Below the pieces are notes generated by a model. That model was not told the DNA's origin. It saw nothing but the letters and a program-made list of their open reading frames with translations, and did not search any database. From Micrasema longulum (Eukaryota > Arthropoda > Insecta > Trichoptera > Brachycentridae), in contig JAGVSM010004527.1 in the NCBI GenBank assembly GCA_022494885.1, forward strand, positions 124,001-188,000: DNA of 64,000 nt, given 5' to 3'. Below are positions 21,795-31,929 of this stretch, piece after piece (position 1 is the first letter of the stretch; every line of letters starts with the position of its first letter). The position numbers and the translations under genes are program-made.

Positions 21795-22200
21795 ATCAAA
21801 GCTAATCTGGCAGTGCACAACTGAGTTTTAGTCTCAATACTTATGTATGGAAGTGAAACATGGAACTGACAGAGAAAGGATGAAACCTGAGTGAACGCGG
21901 TTGAAATGCGATCTCTTAGACTAAGACGAATGTGTGGGAAATCAATGTATGCCAGGGTTACGAACGATGAAATCAGGCGAGAGTGTAAATCTGAGTCAAG
22001 CATAATTGATAAGATTAAGAAAGAGTTTTTGAGATAAGACGTGGCATGATCAGATAAACTAAAATCTTAAGTCTGGTCATTTCAAAAGCAGACAGAACCG
22101 AAGGGCATGTATGACAAGATGTATGAATGTGGAAGAAACTAGGAGTGTATGCCAGGATAAACGTGTGTGGCGGTCCATTCTCTCTGCCTACCCCTACGGA
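21795..22200 (+). pseudogene. LINE-B C-terminal remnant with internal deletion
   Basis: Corresponds to the YGSETW block (near 21845), the NAVEMRSLR.RMCGKSMYARV block, NDEIRRECKSESSIIDKIKK (to about 22022), and then TTTTTGAGATAAGACGTGGC. The jump shows that roughly 90 bp encoding the LGHVERM to RPRK segment are missing. It continues through NRRACMTRCMNVEE to SLCLPLR-type decay of the final motif at about 22200. Frame is broken in several places. Confidence 0.75.
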
Positions 22201-22492
22201 GATATATATTTATATTTAAATATATATTTGTTTATGTTTATATACTTGTAGGAGATATGGTGAGCGGTGATAGCAGGGTGGTCCCCTGTCAATCAGGCGA
22301 ATATAAAAATATTCAAGCTTATGATCGTGCATTAGCGTGCTGTCGTTTCATGCGGTGTTGCTTACATGTGTGATACCCTACCGATACCATACCATAAACA
22401 TGCAACTTGCATATATCTTGATGCTGGTTTACCTACATTGATAGATGCATCAAAAACTAAAATTGAAAAATGCACATATAACATTGTAGTTT

Positions 22493-23065
22493 ACTATTAG
22501 GGATAAAAGTTACTCAAATAAAAGACATAACCCCTACAATACATCACATACAAATAATATAATCACTAGATCCCCAACACAAACACAACTTAAACAAATA
22601 AAAACTCATACCACTTTCAGACAAAGGGATTTTGAGTATTATTCAACTAAAATCTATAACCTACTTCCACTATCTATTAAAACAATAAGTAACGAGAAAA
22701 TGTTTAAAAGGGCCATACAAATTGGACAGTTGAGCTAGGTAGAAGTAAAATGGATTGTCTCATTCGCCTAAACCAATATTGAATCAACTGCTCCACAAGT
22801 CTATAACTTATGTTGGGTTTTTGTTATTTTTGTAATAGAAATAATAAAGATGTACATAAATACCTTTTATTTAAAAACAGTCTGAATATTTTGCTTATTA
22901 TCTCGGTTTTTTACGTCTTCTTTGATTATTCTCAAATGTAAAAAAAACATTTAAAAAAAAGGACATTGTTAAGTGTCCTCGGCACGCGTAACCCCTGTAA
23001 GGTCACATTATTTTTATTATTGTTTCTAGTTTGTAAGAGTAAAACATGAATAAATAAATAAAAAA
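22493..23065 (+). mobile_element. LINE-D 3' end, uninterrupted
   Basis: Coding at 22493-22738 in one frame: DKSYSNKRHNPYNTS, IITRSPTQTQLKQI, TFRQRDFEYYSTKIYNLLPL, KMFKRAIQIGQLS, stop. This is the LINE C-terminal tail type (TR, xxYNxLP, MFKRxI). The 3' UTR follows, with a hairpin-like TTAAGTGTCCTCGGCACGCG near 22970 and an ATAAATAAATAAA tail at 23047-23060. It serves as the reference for the split copy at 10430-11420. Confidence 0.75.
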
Positions 23066-23875
23066 AATAAAAAAAAGGTTTTTTTTTTAAATTGCGTACA
23101 TTGTATATCATATTGTTTTGTGCGATGTAAATGTGTTTTTTTTTTTAATGTCATAAAAAAAGGATTGTTAATTTCAAAAATTAAATTTATCATTTGCCAA
23201 ATGTTTTTAAAAGCCACGTGCATGTTCAAATGTTAATTCATATTTATCTTTTCGTGTTTTGCAAATTTTTCTCTAGCCAGACTGTTCATTAATGAATGTA
23301 GCACATGTAAGTCGCCGCGGGAATTCTAAAGGTAATTACTTATCTTTAAAAGGGAAATGTGAGTTTGTGAAATCTGGTGAGAATTATGTGACATTTCTCT
23401 TGAGAATAGAAGATAAATGTTCAGAATCAGGAGTTGTAATGTAAGCAACTATAAATGCCGCCTAGCTTAAGCACAAAAAACGTATTATGAAATTAGGCAA
23501 AAATAATGACCTTTTCAATCACCAACAAGCTACAAAAAGTGGCTTGGTGGGATTTTAGTTTTAGTAAAAATATAACAAGTGATATATTTATTTTAAAATT
23601 GTAAACATACTATTAAAATAAATAATACTATTAAAATAAATAATACGAAAGTAGACTGTAAAAGTGTAGATTGTGTTTAACCACTAAAATTAAAAACAGG
23701 ACAAATCAGTATCGGAATTACGTATTTATTCTTATATGTTAATCATTTGGGTTGTGGTCCCGTGGCCAAAAAAAAAAAAAATAATTTATAAAATTCACAG
23801 TGTATTTTTTTTTAAAGTCAGTTGTCTTTCGTTGGTTTTCCTGCGCTGAGTTTATGACCTAGTGATATTAACAGA
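23066..23875. other. AT-rich spacer, nothing recognised
   Basis: Contains a short tandem duplication (ACTATTAAAATAAATAAT, 23610-23645) and homopolymer runs. No coding signal. Confidence 0.4.
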
Positions 23876-23877
23876 CC

Positions 23878-24010
23878 ACAACAGAGATGGGAGTATTTTA
23901 AAGAAAAAAAAAATAGAAGTCTAGACGTCTCCATGCCACTTAAACCAGCTTATGACCTGTCATTGGCTAGTTCATGAAACCATTTTACACCTTGTGATAT
24001 ATTGAAAAAG
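23878..24010 (-). mobile_element. TIR repeat family M fragment
   Basis: Starts CACAACAGAGATGGGAG, then AAATAGAAGTCTAGACGTCT, TTATGACCTGTCATTGGCTA and ACCATTTTACACCTTGTG. Both palindromes are decayed. Confidence 0.6.
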
Positions 24011-24131
24011 GTGTGTTAAAAATCGATGTATGAAAACATTTCAAATGTTGAATACTTGAGTCTTATTATTTACCCAAATATTTGAATTGTTGGAACGTTT
24101 TCTTAATGTCGTAAATACATCAACTACTTCT

Positions 24132-24570
24132 TTTACTACTACCATCACGCCATTTACCCGTAGGGGTAGGCAGAGAGAATGGACCGCCACACACGTCTAT
24201 CCTGGCATACATTCCTAGCTTCTTCCACACTCATACATCTTGTCATACATGCCCTTCAATTTTGTCTGCTTTTGACATGCCCAGACTTAAGATTTTGGTT
24301 TATCTGATCATGCCACGTCTTCTTTGGTCGTCTTCGTCTCACGTTACCGTTCATTTTCGCCATATATACTTGTTTTACCATTCTTTCGTTGTCCATTCGT
24401 TCTACGTGACCAAACCAACTCAGAGACCCTTTCTAAATCTTATCAATTATACTTGACTCAGATTCAAACTCTCGCCTGATTTCATCATCCCTAACCCTGT
24501 CATATATTGATTTCCCACACATTCGTCTTAGATATCGCATTTCAACTGCGTTTACTCGGATTTCAGAAAA
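24132..24570 (-). pseudogene. LINE-B C-terminal region and 3' end
   Basis: Minus-strand remnant. From 24570 down: VNAVEMRYLRRMCGKSIYD, RVRDDEIRREFESESSIIDK, a stop, then the GHVERMDNER block, RRRRPKKTWHDQ, NRRACMTRCMSVEEARN and the final SAYPYG. It ends at the family terminus CATCACGCCATTTACCC (plus strand, 24144). The tail is (TAG)n in sense orientation, unlike the (TTG)n of LINE-A. Few disruptions, so it is one of the better LINE-B copies. Confidence 0.8.
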
Positions 24571-24847
24571 ATACATTGTGATGAATATATAGGAATCGAG
24601 TTGAGATACAGTGGAATTTGAACCTCGGACCTTTTTTTGAATTCGCAACACTAACACGAAACAACAACCCGGTTCAAATAACGATTATATTATTTTAATC
24701 CTCGAGTTATTTTATGAAAGATTTAGAAAACCATGTTTTGTAGAATAATACTTAATTAAGATTTTTTAATGAAATATTTTTGTTAATGCTATTAACCGAA
24801 AGCATGGTAGGCGTTTGCGCCAAGTACAACACGTGGCCGACTTAAAT

Positions 24848-25425
24848 ATCTAATATATTAAAATAAATTAAAATCACTTTGTCTTTATGTACCCCTTATA
24901 TGTTTATAATTTGACAACCATCTAGTTTCGGCAATACTATGTCTTCTTCAGGGTTAATTACAAACTAACATAACATATATTTATAATTAAGTAATCTTAG
25001 TTTTTCTTTTTTATGTTATTGTTTTACTAGTATAGGACTACTTACGCTCTGAAGATAAAAAATCTCCATCTTAGAACTGGCTTTGCCATGTTAGATGGAG
25101 ACTATCATAAACAGAGAACACTCCGTTTTCATTTTACATTAATTGGTTTTATATAGATTCCCTGTTATTAAGTATTTATATTATTTTTTTGCAATATATT
25201 AATTAATAAATAAATAAAAATGTGTAAATTTTTCACAGTGAGGGTCTTCTCTACTCCTGTAGCCACGCCCACTCTACCCTCACTGTGAAAAAATTATGTA
25301 TGTTATGTTTGTTTGTCATCAACCCTGAAGAAGGCATAGTATTGCCGAAACTAGTTGGTTGTCAAATTATAAAAATATAAGAGGTACATAAAAACAAAGT
25401 GATTTTATTTTAATATGTTGAATAA
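24848..25425. mobile_element. Foldback element with ~120-bp inverted arms and hammerhead-like motifs
   Basis: Left arm 24848-24975 and right arm about 25300-25425 are inverted copies. They share AATCACTTTGT, ATAATTTGACAACCA and TAGTTTCGGCAATACTATG (plus strand, left), with few differences. The centre holds a second hairpin at 25227-25295. Each arm carries a CTGAAGA ... GAAAC motif flanked by complementary 5-mers, which is the layout of a hammerhead ribozyme. Non-coding. Confidence 0.8.
25320..25363 (+). ncRNA. Hammerhead-ribozyme-like motif (right arm)
   Basis: Stem I strand CAACC (25320-25324), core CTGAAGA (25325-25331), stem II GGCA/TGCC (25333-25336, 25343-25346) and core GAAA (25347-25350). 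A very short palindromic stem III (ACTAGT) comes next, then GGTTG (25357-25361) pairing with CAACC. One extra base separates the first core from stem II, so catalytic activity is uncertain. The left arm has the same motif on the minus strand, with core bases kept but two stem changes. Confidence 0.5.
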
Positions 25426-25539
25426 TAATGTTCCACATAGGAAGTTCTTCAAACATCAAAAATACTGAATATCTTTACTCAATTTTTTTATTTAATTGTT
25501 TTTCCTCAGAGTAGTGATTGTGTTAAAAATACTCATACT

Positions 25540-25715
25540 GGGTTCTGATTCTATTTCATTCATAGAACTGTATTGTTCATCCACTTGGACTTGCCTCTGA
25601 AGCGTTAGACTAATCACCTTACTTTTATGTAACAAATGATTAAGTAACGCTGCTATTAGAGTGCCGATGCAGTGGCTTATGCACCATCATGTGTTGATGA
25701 TGATGATAATGTACC
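25540..25715 (+). mobile_element. SINE-3 tail fragment
   Basis: Has TGCCTCTGAAGCGTTAGAC, TATGTAACAAATGATTAAG and GCAGTGGCTTATGCACCATC, ending in a GATGATGATGAT run. The tRNA-like head is absent. Confidence 0.6.
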
Positions 25716-26165
25716 TAAACTATATTGAACACTTTTCTAAATGTACCAACGTCTCGCTTATGCGAGCTTTGGGGCGTCCCTAAGTGAGTATGAATGTACC
25801 AACGTCACAAGGCAAAAAACGAGAAATAAGCTATGTAAAGTGGTGGAATAAATCCGAATTTGGCTCACAGAACTATCACAGCTAGTTCATCTTCAGTTGG
25901 AAGACACGACGCATGTGGAGAAAGATAAATCTCTCCAGTAAAGTACTTGTACAGGGAAAGAAATATTGCCAGCTGTGATACGTAAATATGTACAAGTGTA
26001 ACGTTATGGTTTCCGTTTAAAATAAAAGTCACTGACAAAGTTTGATAGGATTTGCGTTTTTGAATTAATCAACAAAATACATCGAAGCAAACGACTTTCA
26101 TTTAGAGGTGAATTAAAATCATTAAGTGGTTACAATAACCAATCCACTATTTTATTATTTTACCT
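25716..26165. other. Spacer, nothing recognised
   Basis: AATGTACCAACGTC occurs twice (25739, 25794). Otherwise no repeat or frame. Confidence 0.4.
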
Positions 26166-26167
26166 TT

Positions 26168-26440
26168 TCTGTTTCCGGGCGGTAGAGAAACATTTTTCTG
26201 AATGTAAAATAGATCAAGAACCCTGGACGAGAGATTTCGACTCGATGACTGCTCTCAGGTGAAAATCACGAAAAAAAGAAATATATTGTAGATAAGTCCG
26301 CCTCGTATCGTAGTGATTAGCGTGCTTGTCTATCATGCTAAAAGTTATAGGTTCGATTTCAGGTAGTATTCAGTATTTATTCAGTCAGATGATAGCGACT
26401 TCCCGTAGGATTAGCTATAAATCTACCCAACTTACGAGGC
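26168..26440 (+). mobile_element. SINE-3, composite copy
   Basis: Upstream unit (CCTGGACGAGAGATTTCGAC, TCGATGACTGCTCTCA), then the tRNA-like head from AAGTCCGCCTCGTATCGTAG, with the A-box region TAGTGATTAGCGTGC and the B-box-like AGGTTCGATTTC. A short, divergent tail follows. Confidence 0.65.
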
Positions 26441-26454
26441 TTTCCATCGAAGAA

Positions 26455-27330
26455 ATTTATTAATTTTTATTTTATTTTATAAACATAAACAACAAATCTG
26501 TCTTTTGCAAAAATATTAACATATTTAGTTTAATAATTTTTTTAAAAATGCAACAAATATTACCCGTGACCCAAGATTAATAAATGAAAATTAAACCTAA
26601 AAATTATACAAATTATTCATTCAATAGAAGTTTAAACAATTTAAGAAAAAATGTGAAAATCAAATTAAATAAAAAAGTACTTTAAAGTAAAATAACAAGA
26701 AAATCGTTAAGTACTGTTCCTTATAGCTGGGCAAAGTGAACGAAAAATTGTTTTCATATACCACGCTGAATTATTTCACATACTACTACTATACATTTTT
26801 CACATACACAGTCATATGAATCTCTTCGCAACAATAAAAGTTTCAGCTCTTTAACTTCACTAAAACCAACAGATGGAGAATTTAAAGAAATATGGGTGTT
26901 CAAAAATAGGCAAAATGGTGAATGTTACACAGTCTGTAAAGAAGCCACTTATACCAGCCAATGACAGGTCATAAGTCTTGTAAATGCTTAGACTTTCATA
27001 TTCCATTATTTAAGGAATTCTCCATCCCTATTGTAATTTGTTAATCCTAATGACTCTCGAGGGGGTGAAATCCAATCTTTTGTCTACAAACATTTGGACA
27101 AACTCAAATGTTGGAAATATAATTACCATTCATCGTCTTTGAAAAAGTTCAAAAGATTTGTTCTATGGGAACAATACCCTACACTAAATATATCCGATAC
27201 GTGGGAATAACCATTGCCGATTTCATGAATTCTGTTCAATACGGCATTACAAGTATACACTGTCCGTGAATTGTGGCAACAAAACGGTAGCACCTGTCTA
27301 GTCGTTCTTCCATAACCTAGATTCCGTAAA
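26455..27330 (-). mobile_element. LINE-E 3' end, split by an M insertion
   Basis: Mirrors the plus-strand LINE-E end at 46743-47265. C-terminal coding lies at 27117-27330 (minus): TRQVLPFCCHNSRTVYTCN, then VLNRIHE, GYSHVSDIFSVGYC and HRTN. The 3' UTR lies at 26455-26762 (TTCACTTTGCCCAGCT, then an AACAGTACTTA block, ending in a T-rich tail on the plus strand). About 350 bp of M-family DNA sits between them. Confidence 0.75.
26763..27116 (+). mobile_element. TIR repeat family M copy inside LINE-E
   Basis: Core landmarks TTTCAGCTCTTTAACTTCAC, AATGGTGAATGTTACACAG, CAGCCAATGACAGGTCATAA and CCATCCCTATTGTAATTTG. It closes with the outer arm GTCTACAAACATTTGGACAA..CTCAAATG near 27113. LINE-E sequence resumes immediately after. 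Confidence 0.75.
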
Positions 27331-27780
27331 CTCTTACATAAATAATATGTTTAATTCACTGTTTTGCAAATAGGAGGCATATTTCATAGCATTACTCAGA
27401 TATTGATGGTTTGGCCTACATAAACAATCCATATAAATAATGAACTGAGTACTGCAAGAAACTCAAACGTCTTTATATTATTATTATTCTTCTACAGGAA
27501 TTATCAATAAGCAAAAAGCTCTCAAAGGACAAGCAAAATATTTTTTTTTTTCATATTTTAATTTTTGCAAAAAGAAAGAGAAGTGTCTGGAAAAGCTTAT
27601 AGAAACAGTGATAATCGAGGGCAAACGAGCAAAAGAACAGTCTCTTACAAGGTGAACTGACCAAAAAAGGAATTTACGGGCTCCTCATTGCCAATATATC
27701 TTTCTATGGCTTTAAAATTACAAGTTTAAAATTAACTAAAGTCTTACAAGTTAATATGTAGGTACTTATATAACAACAAT
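27331..27780. other. Spacer, nothing recognised
   Basis: No repeat partner or supported frame, although it may include decayed upstream sequence of the next LINE fragment. Confidence 0.35.
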
Positions 27781-27784
27781 AAGA

Positions 27785-28129
27785 TGCACGAGGAAATATC
27801 TGCATCGCTTTGGGCTACGAGACGATAGTTGCTGCCCATGTGATGGCATCACCGAGCAGACCGTAGGACATCTTCTAATATACTGCCCAATGTTTGATAG
27901 GCCGAGACAGGAACTTGAATGCAAACTAAACACTCGGATTGCTACGATAAATAACCTAGCTGAGCTTCTGAACTGTAACGATACACGAAGAGAGACTGTT
28001 CAATTCATTACAGGGACGATCATGCAAGTTATTCAACGGTGGTATTTAGCTCTTTTTGTTTTTTTTTGTGTCCAACCTTTACGTCTATTTTTCAATGTAA
28101 TATTTCAAGTGTTATTTCAATTTTTCTGA
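27785..28129 (+). pseudogene. LINE-F C-terminal region with CCHC motif
   Basis: Open from about 27785: CTRKYLHRFGLRDDSCCPCD, ITEQTVGHLLIYCPMFDRPR, then AELLNC and FITGTIMQVIQRW, stop at 28129. The spacing C-x2-C, H, C in CCPCDG..TVGHLLIYCP is the C-terminal zinc knuckle found after the RT domain in Jockey/R1-type LINEs. The RT itself is missing. The last ~20 codons are Phe-rich and may lie beyond the true end. Confidence 0.75.
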
Positions 28130-28311
28130 TTCGGTTCTTATTTTTATTATTGTAATCTACGGTAAAAAAAAGTTAAAGTCAACTGAAAATGACTTAATTA
28201 TCAAATAACATAAAGGTACACTATTCTTCATTTATATAAAGATACAATACAACAAAAAAAAAGTTGTAGATAACCAAAACAGAAAAAGTAAGAGTAATTT
28301 TTACAGCATTC

Positions 28312-28615
28312 GAATTGCCACACACGTCTATCATTTCTAGCTTCTTCCACATTCATACATCTTGTTATACATGCTCTCCGATTTTGCCTTCTTATGATAT
28401 GACCAGACAAAAGATTTAGGTTTGATCTGATCTGCCACATCTTCCTTGGTCATCCTCGTCTTACATCACCATTTATTTTTGCCATAAATTATATATGTCA
28501 CTTGTTTCACCATTTTTTTATCATGCATTCATTCTACATGACCAAGCCATCTCAAAGACCCTTTCTTAGTCTTGTAAATTAAAACAAAACTCTTAATCTT
28601 ATCAATTATAAAAAG
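28312..28615 (-). pseudogene. LINE-B C-terminal remnant
   Basis: Minus-strand decayed copy: SLRWLGHVE near 28550, then a degraded RPRK-type block, then QNRRACITRCMNVEEARND near 28330-28380. The 3' terminal motif is lost. Several frameshifts. Confidence 0.7.
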
Positions 28616-28618
28616 AGT

Positions 28619-28960
28619 TTTAACAATAGGTGTCTCAAAAGAATTTTGGGTGTGCGGTGGTTTGACTTTGTAAGGACTGAAATTATAAGAGAACGGATGC
28701 AACAAACTCCAGTGACTACTTTTATCAAGCGGTGGCGATACGGTTGCCTTGGCTATATACTGCGGATGCTTCCTAGGATATTTAACCACGCTTGCCCACT
28801 TTACAAGGCATCAGGTTATCGTCGTAATGAACGTCTTCTGCTGACTATAAGTTGGCAGTTTATGTCGGAACTACGAGATGCGACTTAAAAAGACACACAA
28901 AAGCTGGCAACAAAAAGAAATTCATGGAGGCTCTTTGTGGACACCATATGCTCCAACTAG
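28619..28960 (+). pseudogene. LINE-G reverse transcriptase C-terminal region
   Basis: Open from 28619: NRCLKRILGVRWFDFVRTEI, IRERMQQTPVTTFIKRWRYG, CLGYILRML, then GYRRNERL, ISWQFMSELRDAT and an in-frame TAA at 28886. After that stop the frame continues KDTQKLATKRNSWRLFVDTI to a TAG at 28960. The block order (LKRIxxxRWxD, IRExxQQTP, GHIxRM-like, final RxxWR) is that of the C-terminal end of a LINE polyprotein. It abuts the opposite-strand LINE-B fragment. Confidence 0.75.
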
Positions 28961-29009
28961 AGAACGGACTTAAAATGATAATGATGATGTTGAATTGTTA
29001 TAAATATTT

Positions 29010-29160
29010 ATAAAATAAATGTTTGAACATCCATATTTCTTCAATGCTTCCATCTGTTGATTTTAGTGAAGTTAAAGAGCTGAAACCTTTATTGTTGTGA
29101 AGAGATTCATCTGACTGAATTATTTCACATACTAGGCAACGCCTGAAAACAATTTTTCAA
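29010..29160 (-). mobile_element. TIR repeat family M fragment
   Basis: Contains GAACATCCATATTTCTTCAA, GAAGTTAAAGAGCTGAAACC, GATTCATCTGACTGAATTAT and ACTAGGCAACGCCTGAAAAC. The palindromic core is not included. Confidence 0.65.
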
Positions 29161-29239
29161 GTTTTAATTCTTTAATCCTTAGTATATTTCTTAAAGGTAT
29201 GAAAAAATGAATAAAACGTTTTACTTTATAATATTACTT

Positions 29240-29390
29240 TATAAAACCTTACACTTTATAATATTCACCAGTCTAATGCCTATAAGAGAGTGAAAGCGCT
29301 AATTGGTCAAACAAATAAGTGAAAGTGTACCAACTATTTTTAATAATTAACTTATTTGTAAATATAAGTTTTTAATACCCTAACTGATGA
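29240..29390 (+). repeat. Dispersed repeat H with decayed hammerhead-like motif, copy 1
   Basis: Shares with 36880-36998 the run ATATTCACCAGTCT, GTGAAAGCGCTAATTGGTCA, AAGTGTACCAA and AACTTAT.TGTAAATATAAG. The complementary 5-mers CCAGT (29268) and ATTGG (29302) remain, but the GAAAC core is lost. Confidence 0.6.
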
Positions 29391-29912
29391 ATAACCCAAA
29401 ATTGGATGTGCTCTAACTTATTAATGTTTTACTTGCGTGTAGTATATAGATACAAATAATGATATTTGTAATGTATTATAATTAATAATTTATTAATCTA
29501 AAACAAGAATTTAAGATCTGACCTCTTTAAATATATGGTTTTTTAATTTAGTTTTTGGGACACTCTAGCTTTTCCGAATCAAATGGAGTCCATTTTGAAA
29601 ACTATTGAAACTAAATATTGAGATCGGATCTTGTGGCAGCTTATTCCAATCACCAACGCAATGCAACATTAATTTATGCAATGCAATATTTCATTGTTTC
29701 CAAATTGGCACATAAAGCGTAAGATTAATTTCCGTACCTCTATGGAACTACTAATCAAAGTGAACTGTAGATTTTTTTATTTTTTAAAGCCGAATAGGCG
29801 TAAGTCAGCCCTAATAGATTGGCATTAATGAGAAATATCTCATCTAAACAGTCTTAAAATCGACTTAAATTTACAAAATGTTTAATTTAAAAAAGGTATA
29901 AACATGGCATAA
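29391..29912. other. Spacer, probably including LINE-I 3' UTR
   Basis: AT-rich. The part just below 29913 is presumably 3' UTR of the minus-strand LINE fragment that follows, but I cannot mark its end. Confidence 0.35.
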
Positions 29913-29913
29913 T

Positions 29914-30150
29914 CTAGGCGGAAATGGCAAGTGTGACATCGCGAGTCAGGAGAGACAACACCGCTTGCTTCTTAAATGCCTGCCCTTGCTGTAGGAACAC
30001 ATCGACAGTACCATTTATTGAAATTTCGTTCACTGTTCTGAGGAACCTTGGCAGAGGGGAAAATAATCTGATGTTGGCTTTATAATTTCCCACAGCAAAG
30101 ACAGGATCGGTCCGCAAGTTACGGCGAGGTACATCAATGTTTATATTATC
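29914..30150 (-). pseudogene. LINE-I C-terminal tail
   Basis: Reads NIDVPRRNLRTDPVFAVGNY, then KANIRLFSPLPRFLRTVNEI and VDVFLQQGQAFKKQAVLSL. It parallels the end of the LINE-K frame (FLGHYRTNYGAQSPLPRMIR), so it is the C-terminal tail of a related CR1/Jockey-type LINE. The RT core is absent. A short (AAATTC)n run adjoins at 30160-30186. Confidence 0.7.
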
Positions 30151-30186
30151 TAATTATAGGCAAAATTCAAATTCAAATTCAAAATT

Positions 30187-30764
30187 CATATTTATGGCGA
30201 ACTTTTAATAATTTTAATGTACTAAATAAATCATTTAACATAGATTTATTTGAAAATAATCTTAATAACGTGCGGCGTTTCCTTTCAAAATAACTCGTAG
30301 TATTTTTTTTCTTTTCTTTTAAATTTACATTTAATTACTATTCATTTTATGTTCGAGAATCTTTTTTAACTTACTGTGACGCTACTTGTGAAAACCTGTA
30401 ATTGGCTTATTTGTTATTTGTTTTGTTGTATAAATATGATATAATTATAGCTGTTGGTTATCCAAATAAATAAAATAAAAAAAAAATAAAAAAATATGAG
30501 CAAGGATATCTTAGGTATCTATACAGTTAGATATTGATTTGTGCAAGAATATCAAACCAGCTAAAATCCTTCTGAATTCTAAACTGAAGATATGAAAGTA
30601 TTCTAGACAATAGTTGATAATGAAAGTATTTGCTCGGATTCTAAATATTAACGATTTAAAAAATTAACGTTGCACCGATTCAATCCGCGTTATATGAATA
30701 TTTTAATAATATTATTTAATGTATGAATTTATTGCAATGCATTTTTGAAAGGATGATACTTGAC
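30187..30764. other. AT-rich spacer, nothing recognised
   Basis: Contains an A-rich AAATAAATAAAATAAA-type run near 30465-30490. No frame or repeat partner. Confidence 0.4.
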
Positions 30765-30990
30765 ATTTTCAGGTTTTATGACCTGTCGTTGGCTGGTTTG
30801 AGTGGCCACTTTAGAACTGTGTAATATTTACCATTCTGCTTACCTTTATATATCCATATTTCCTTAACTTTTCAATCGGTTAACTTTTGTTACTAAAAGA
30901 GCTGAATCCTTTATTGATGTGGGTGAGTTATTTACCCTACTAGGCAACACCTTAAAACATTTTATCTATTTTAATACTTCTCACACCAGC
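30765..30990 (-). mobile_element. TIR repeat family M, inverted copy
   Basis: Has ACCTGTCGTTGGCTGGTTTG, AGTGGCCACTTTAG, AAAGAGCTGAATCCTTTATT and GGCAACACCTTAAAAC. It ends at TACTTCTCACACCAGCTAG, immediately before the outer arm of the next copy, so the two lie head to head. Confidence 0.7.
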
Positions 30991-31002
30991 TAGTTTTTTA
31001 TC

Positions 31003-31366
31003 AACAATGTTTTGAGTATGTTCAAATGACAATAAACAGGTTGGTTCCTGGGCAGTTATTAAGATCATTTGTTGCAACAGAGATCCCACATCAATAAAGG
31101 TTTCAGCTCATTTACTTCACAAAAGTCAAAAGATAGAAGAGTAAAGAAAATGTAGACTTTAAAACATAGGCAGAATGATGAATGTCACACAGTGTGTAAA
31201 GTGGCCACTTAAACGAGCTAATTAGATATTGTAAGCTTTATAAATGCCTAGACTTTCGTATTCTTTTCTCAAAAATATTTTCCCTTTTCTTCCGTTATCT
31301 TAATTACTCTCTAGGGAGGAAATCCTGCCTGTCTACAAACATTTAGACATACTCAAAACATTGTCG
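31003..31366 (+). mobile_element. TIR repeat family M, most complete copy
   Basis: Both outer ends are present: ACAATGTTTTGAGTATGTTC at 31005, and its inverse (CATACTCAAAACATTGT) ending at 31364. Inside are GTTGCAACAGAGATCCCA, TTTCAGCTCATTTACTTCAC, TCACACAGTGTGTAAAGTGG and CTCTCTAGGGAGGAAATCC. The ~360-bp length and inverted ends support a non-autonomous DNA transposon. A 97-codon frame starting at its right end is not convincing coding. Confidence 0.8.
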
Positions 31367-31920
31367 AAGTGCATTGTGTTAAATGCTCCATCATGTACGG
31401 ATAAAAATGCGATGATGATGAAAAATATAAATGAAAAAGGTTTTTTTTTTTCCGGTAAAATTCTTTTGTCAACTACACAAATGATAAACTTACGTCCACC
31501 TGTCCTTCCCCTCATTCTTCCTCAATTCCCCTCTCGACCTTTCGCCATTATTATTTTTTGTACATCTTTTCCCTACAACGTCCCCTTGGTTGCCAAATTA
31601 ATGAGGGGGAATCCAATTAAATATGGGTCTTGGAAAATCATGGAAGTTGATTAGCATGTTACATTATTCGGGCGATTTTCTCACATTTATTATTTATTAT
31701 GTAAAAGTGCTTTGTTTATATGAATACCTGTTTTATAATAATTTGCAAACATCGTCGTAATCATTTTCAAACCCTTGTCCGAACCTGGTGGTAAATAGGG
31801 CACTACATTACTTAAGTAAATGTAGCGTATTTCGATCATCTGTTACAGAAAGGTATTCATGATTATTTTTGTTCAAAGCCTTTGGTCAAACATAAAAATA
31901 ATTGTTAGTAATTATTAGTA
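31367..31920. other. Spacer, nothing recognised
   Basis: No repeat partner. The open frame 31361-31654 begins inside the transposon end and has no recognisable domain. Confidence 0.4.
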
Positions 31921-31929
31921 TTTAACCAC

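Noticed and set aside
31361..31654. A 97-codon plus-strand ORF
   Set aside because: It starts inside the end of an M element, has no recognisable domain and contains a homopolymer-encoded Phe run.
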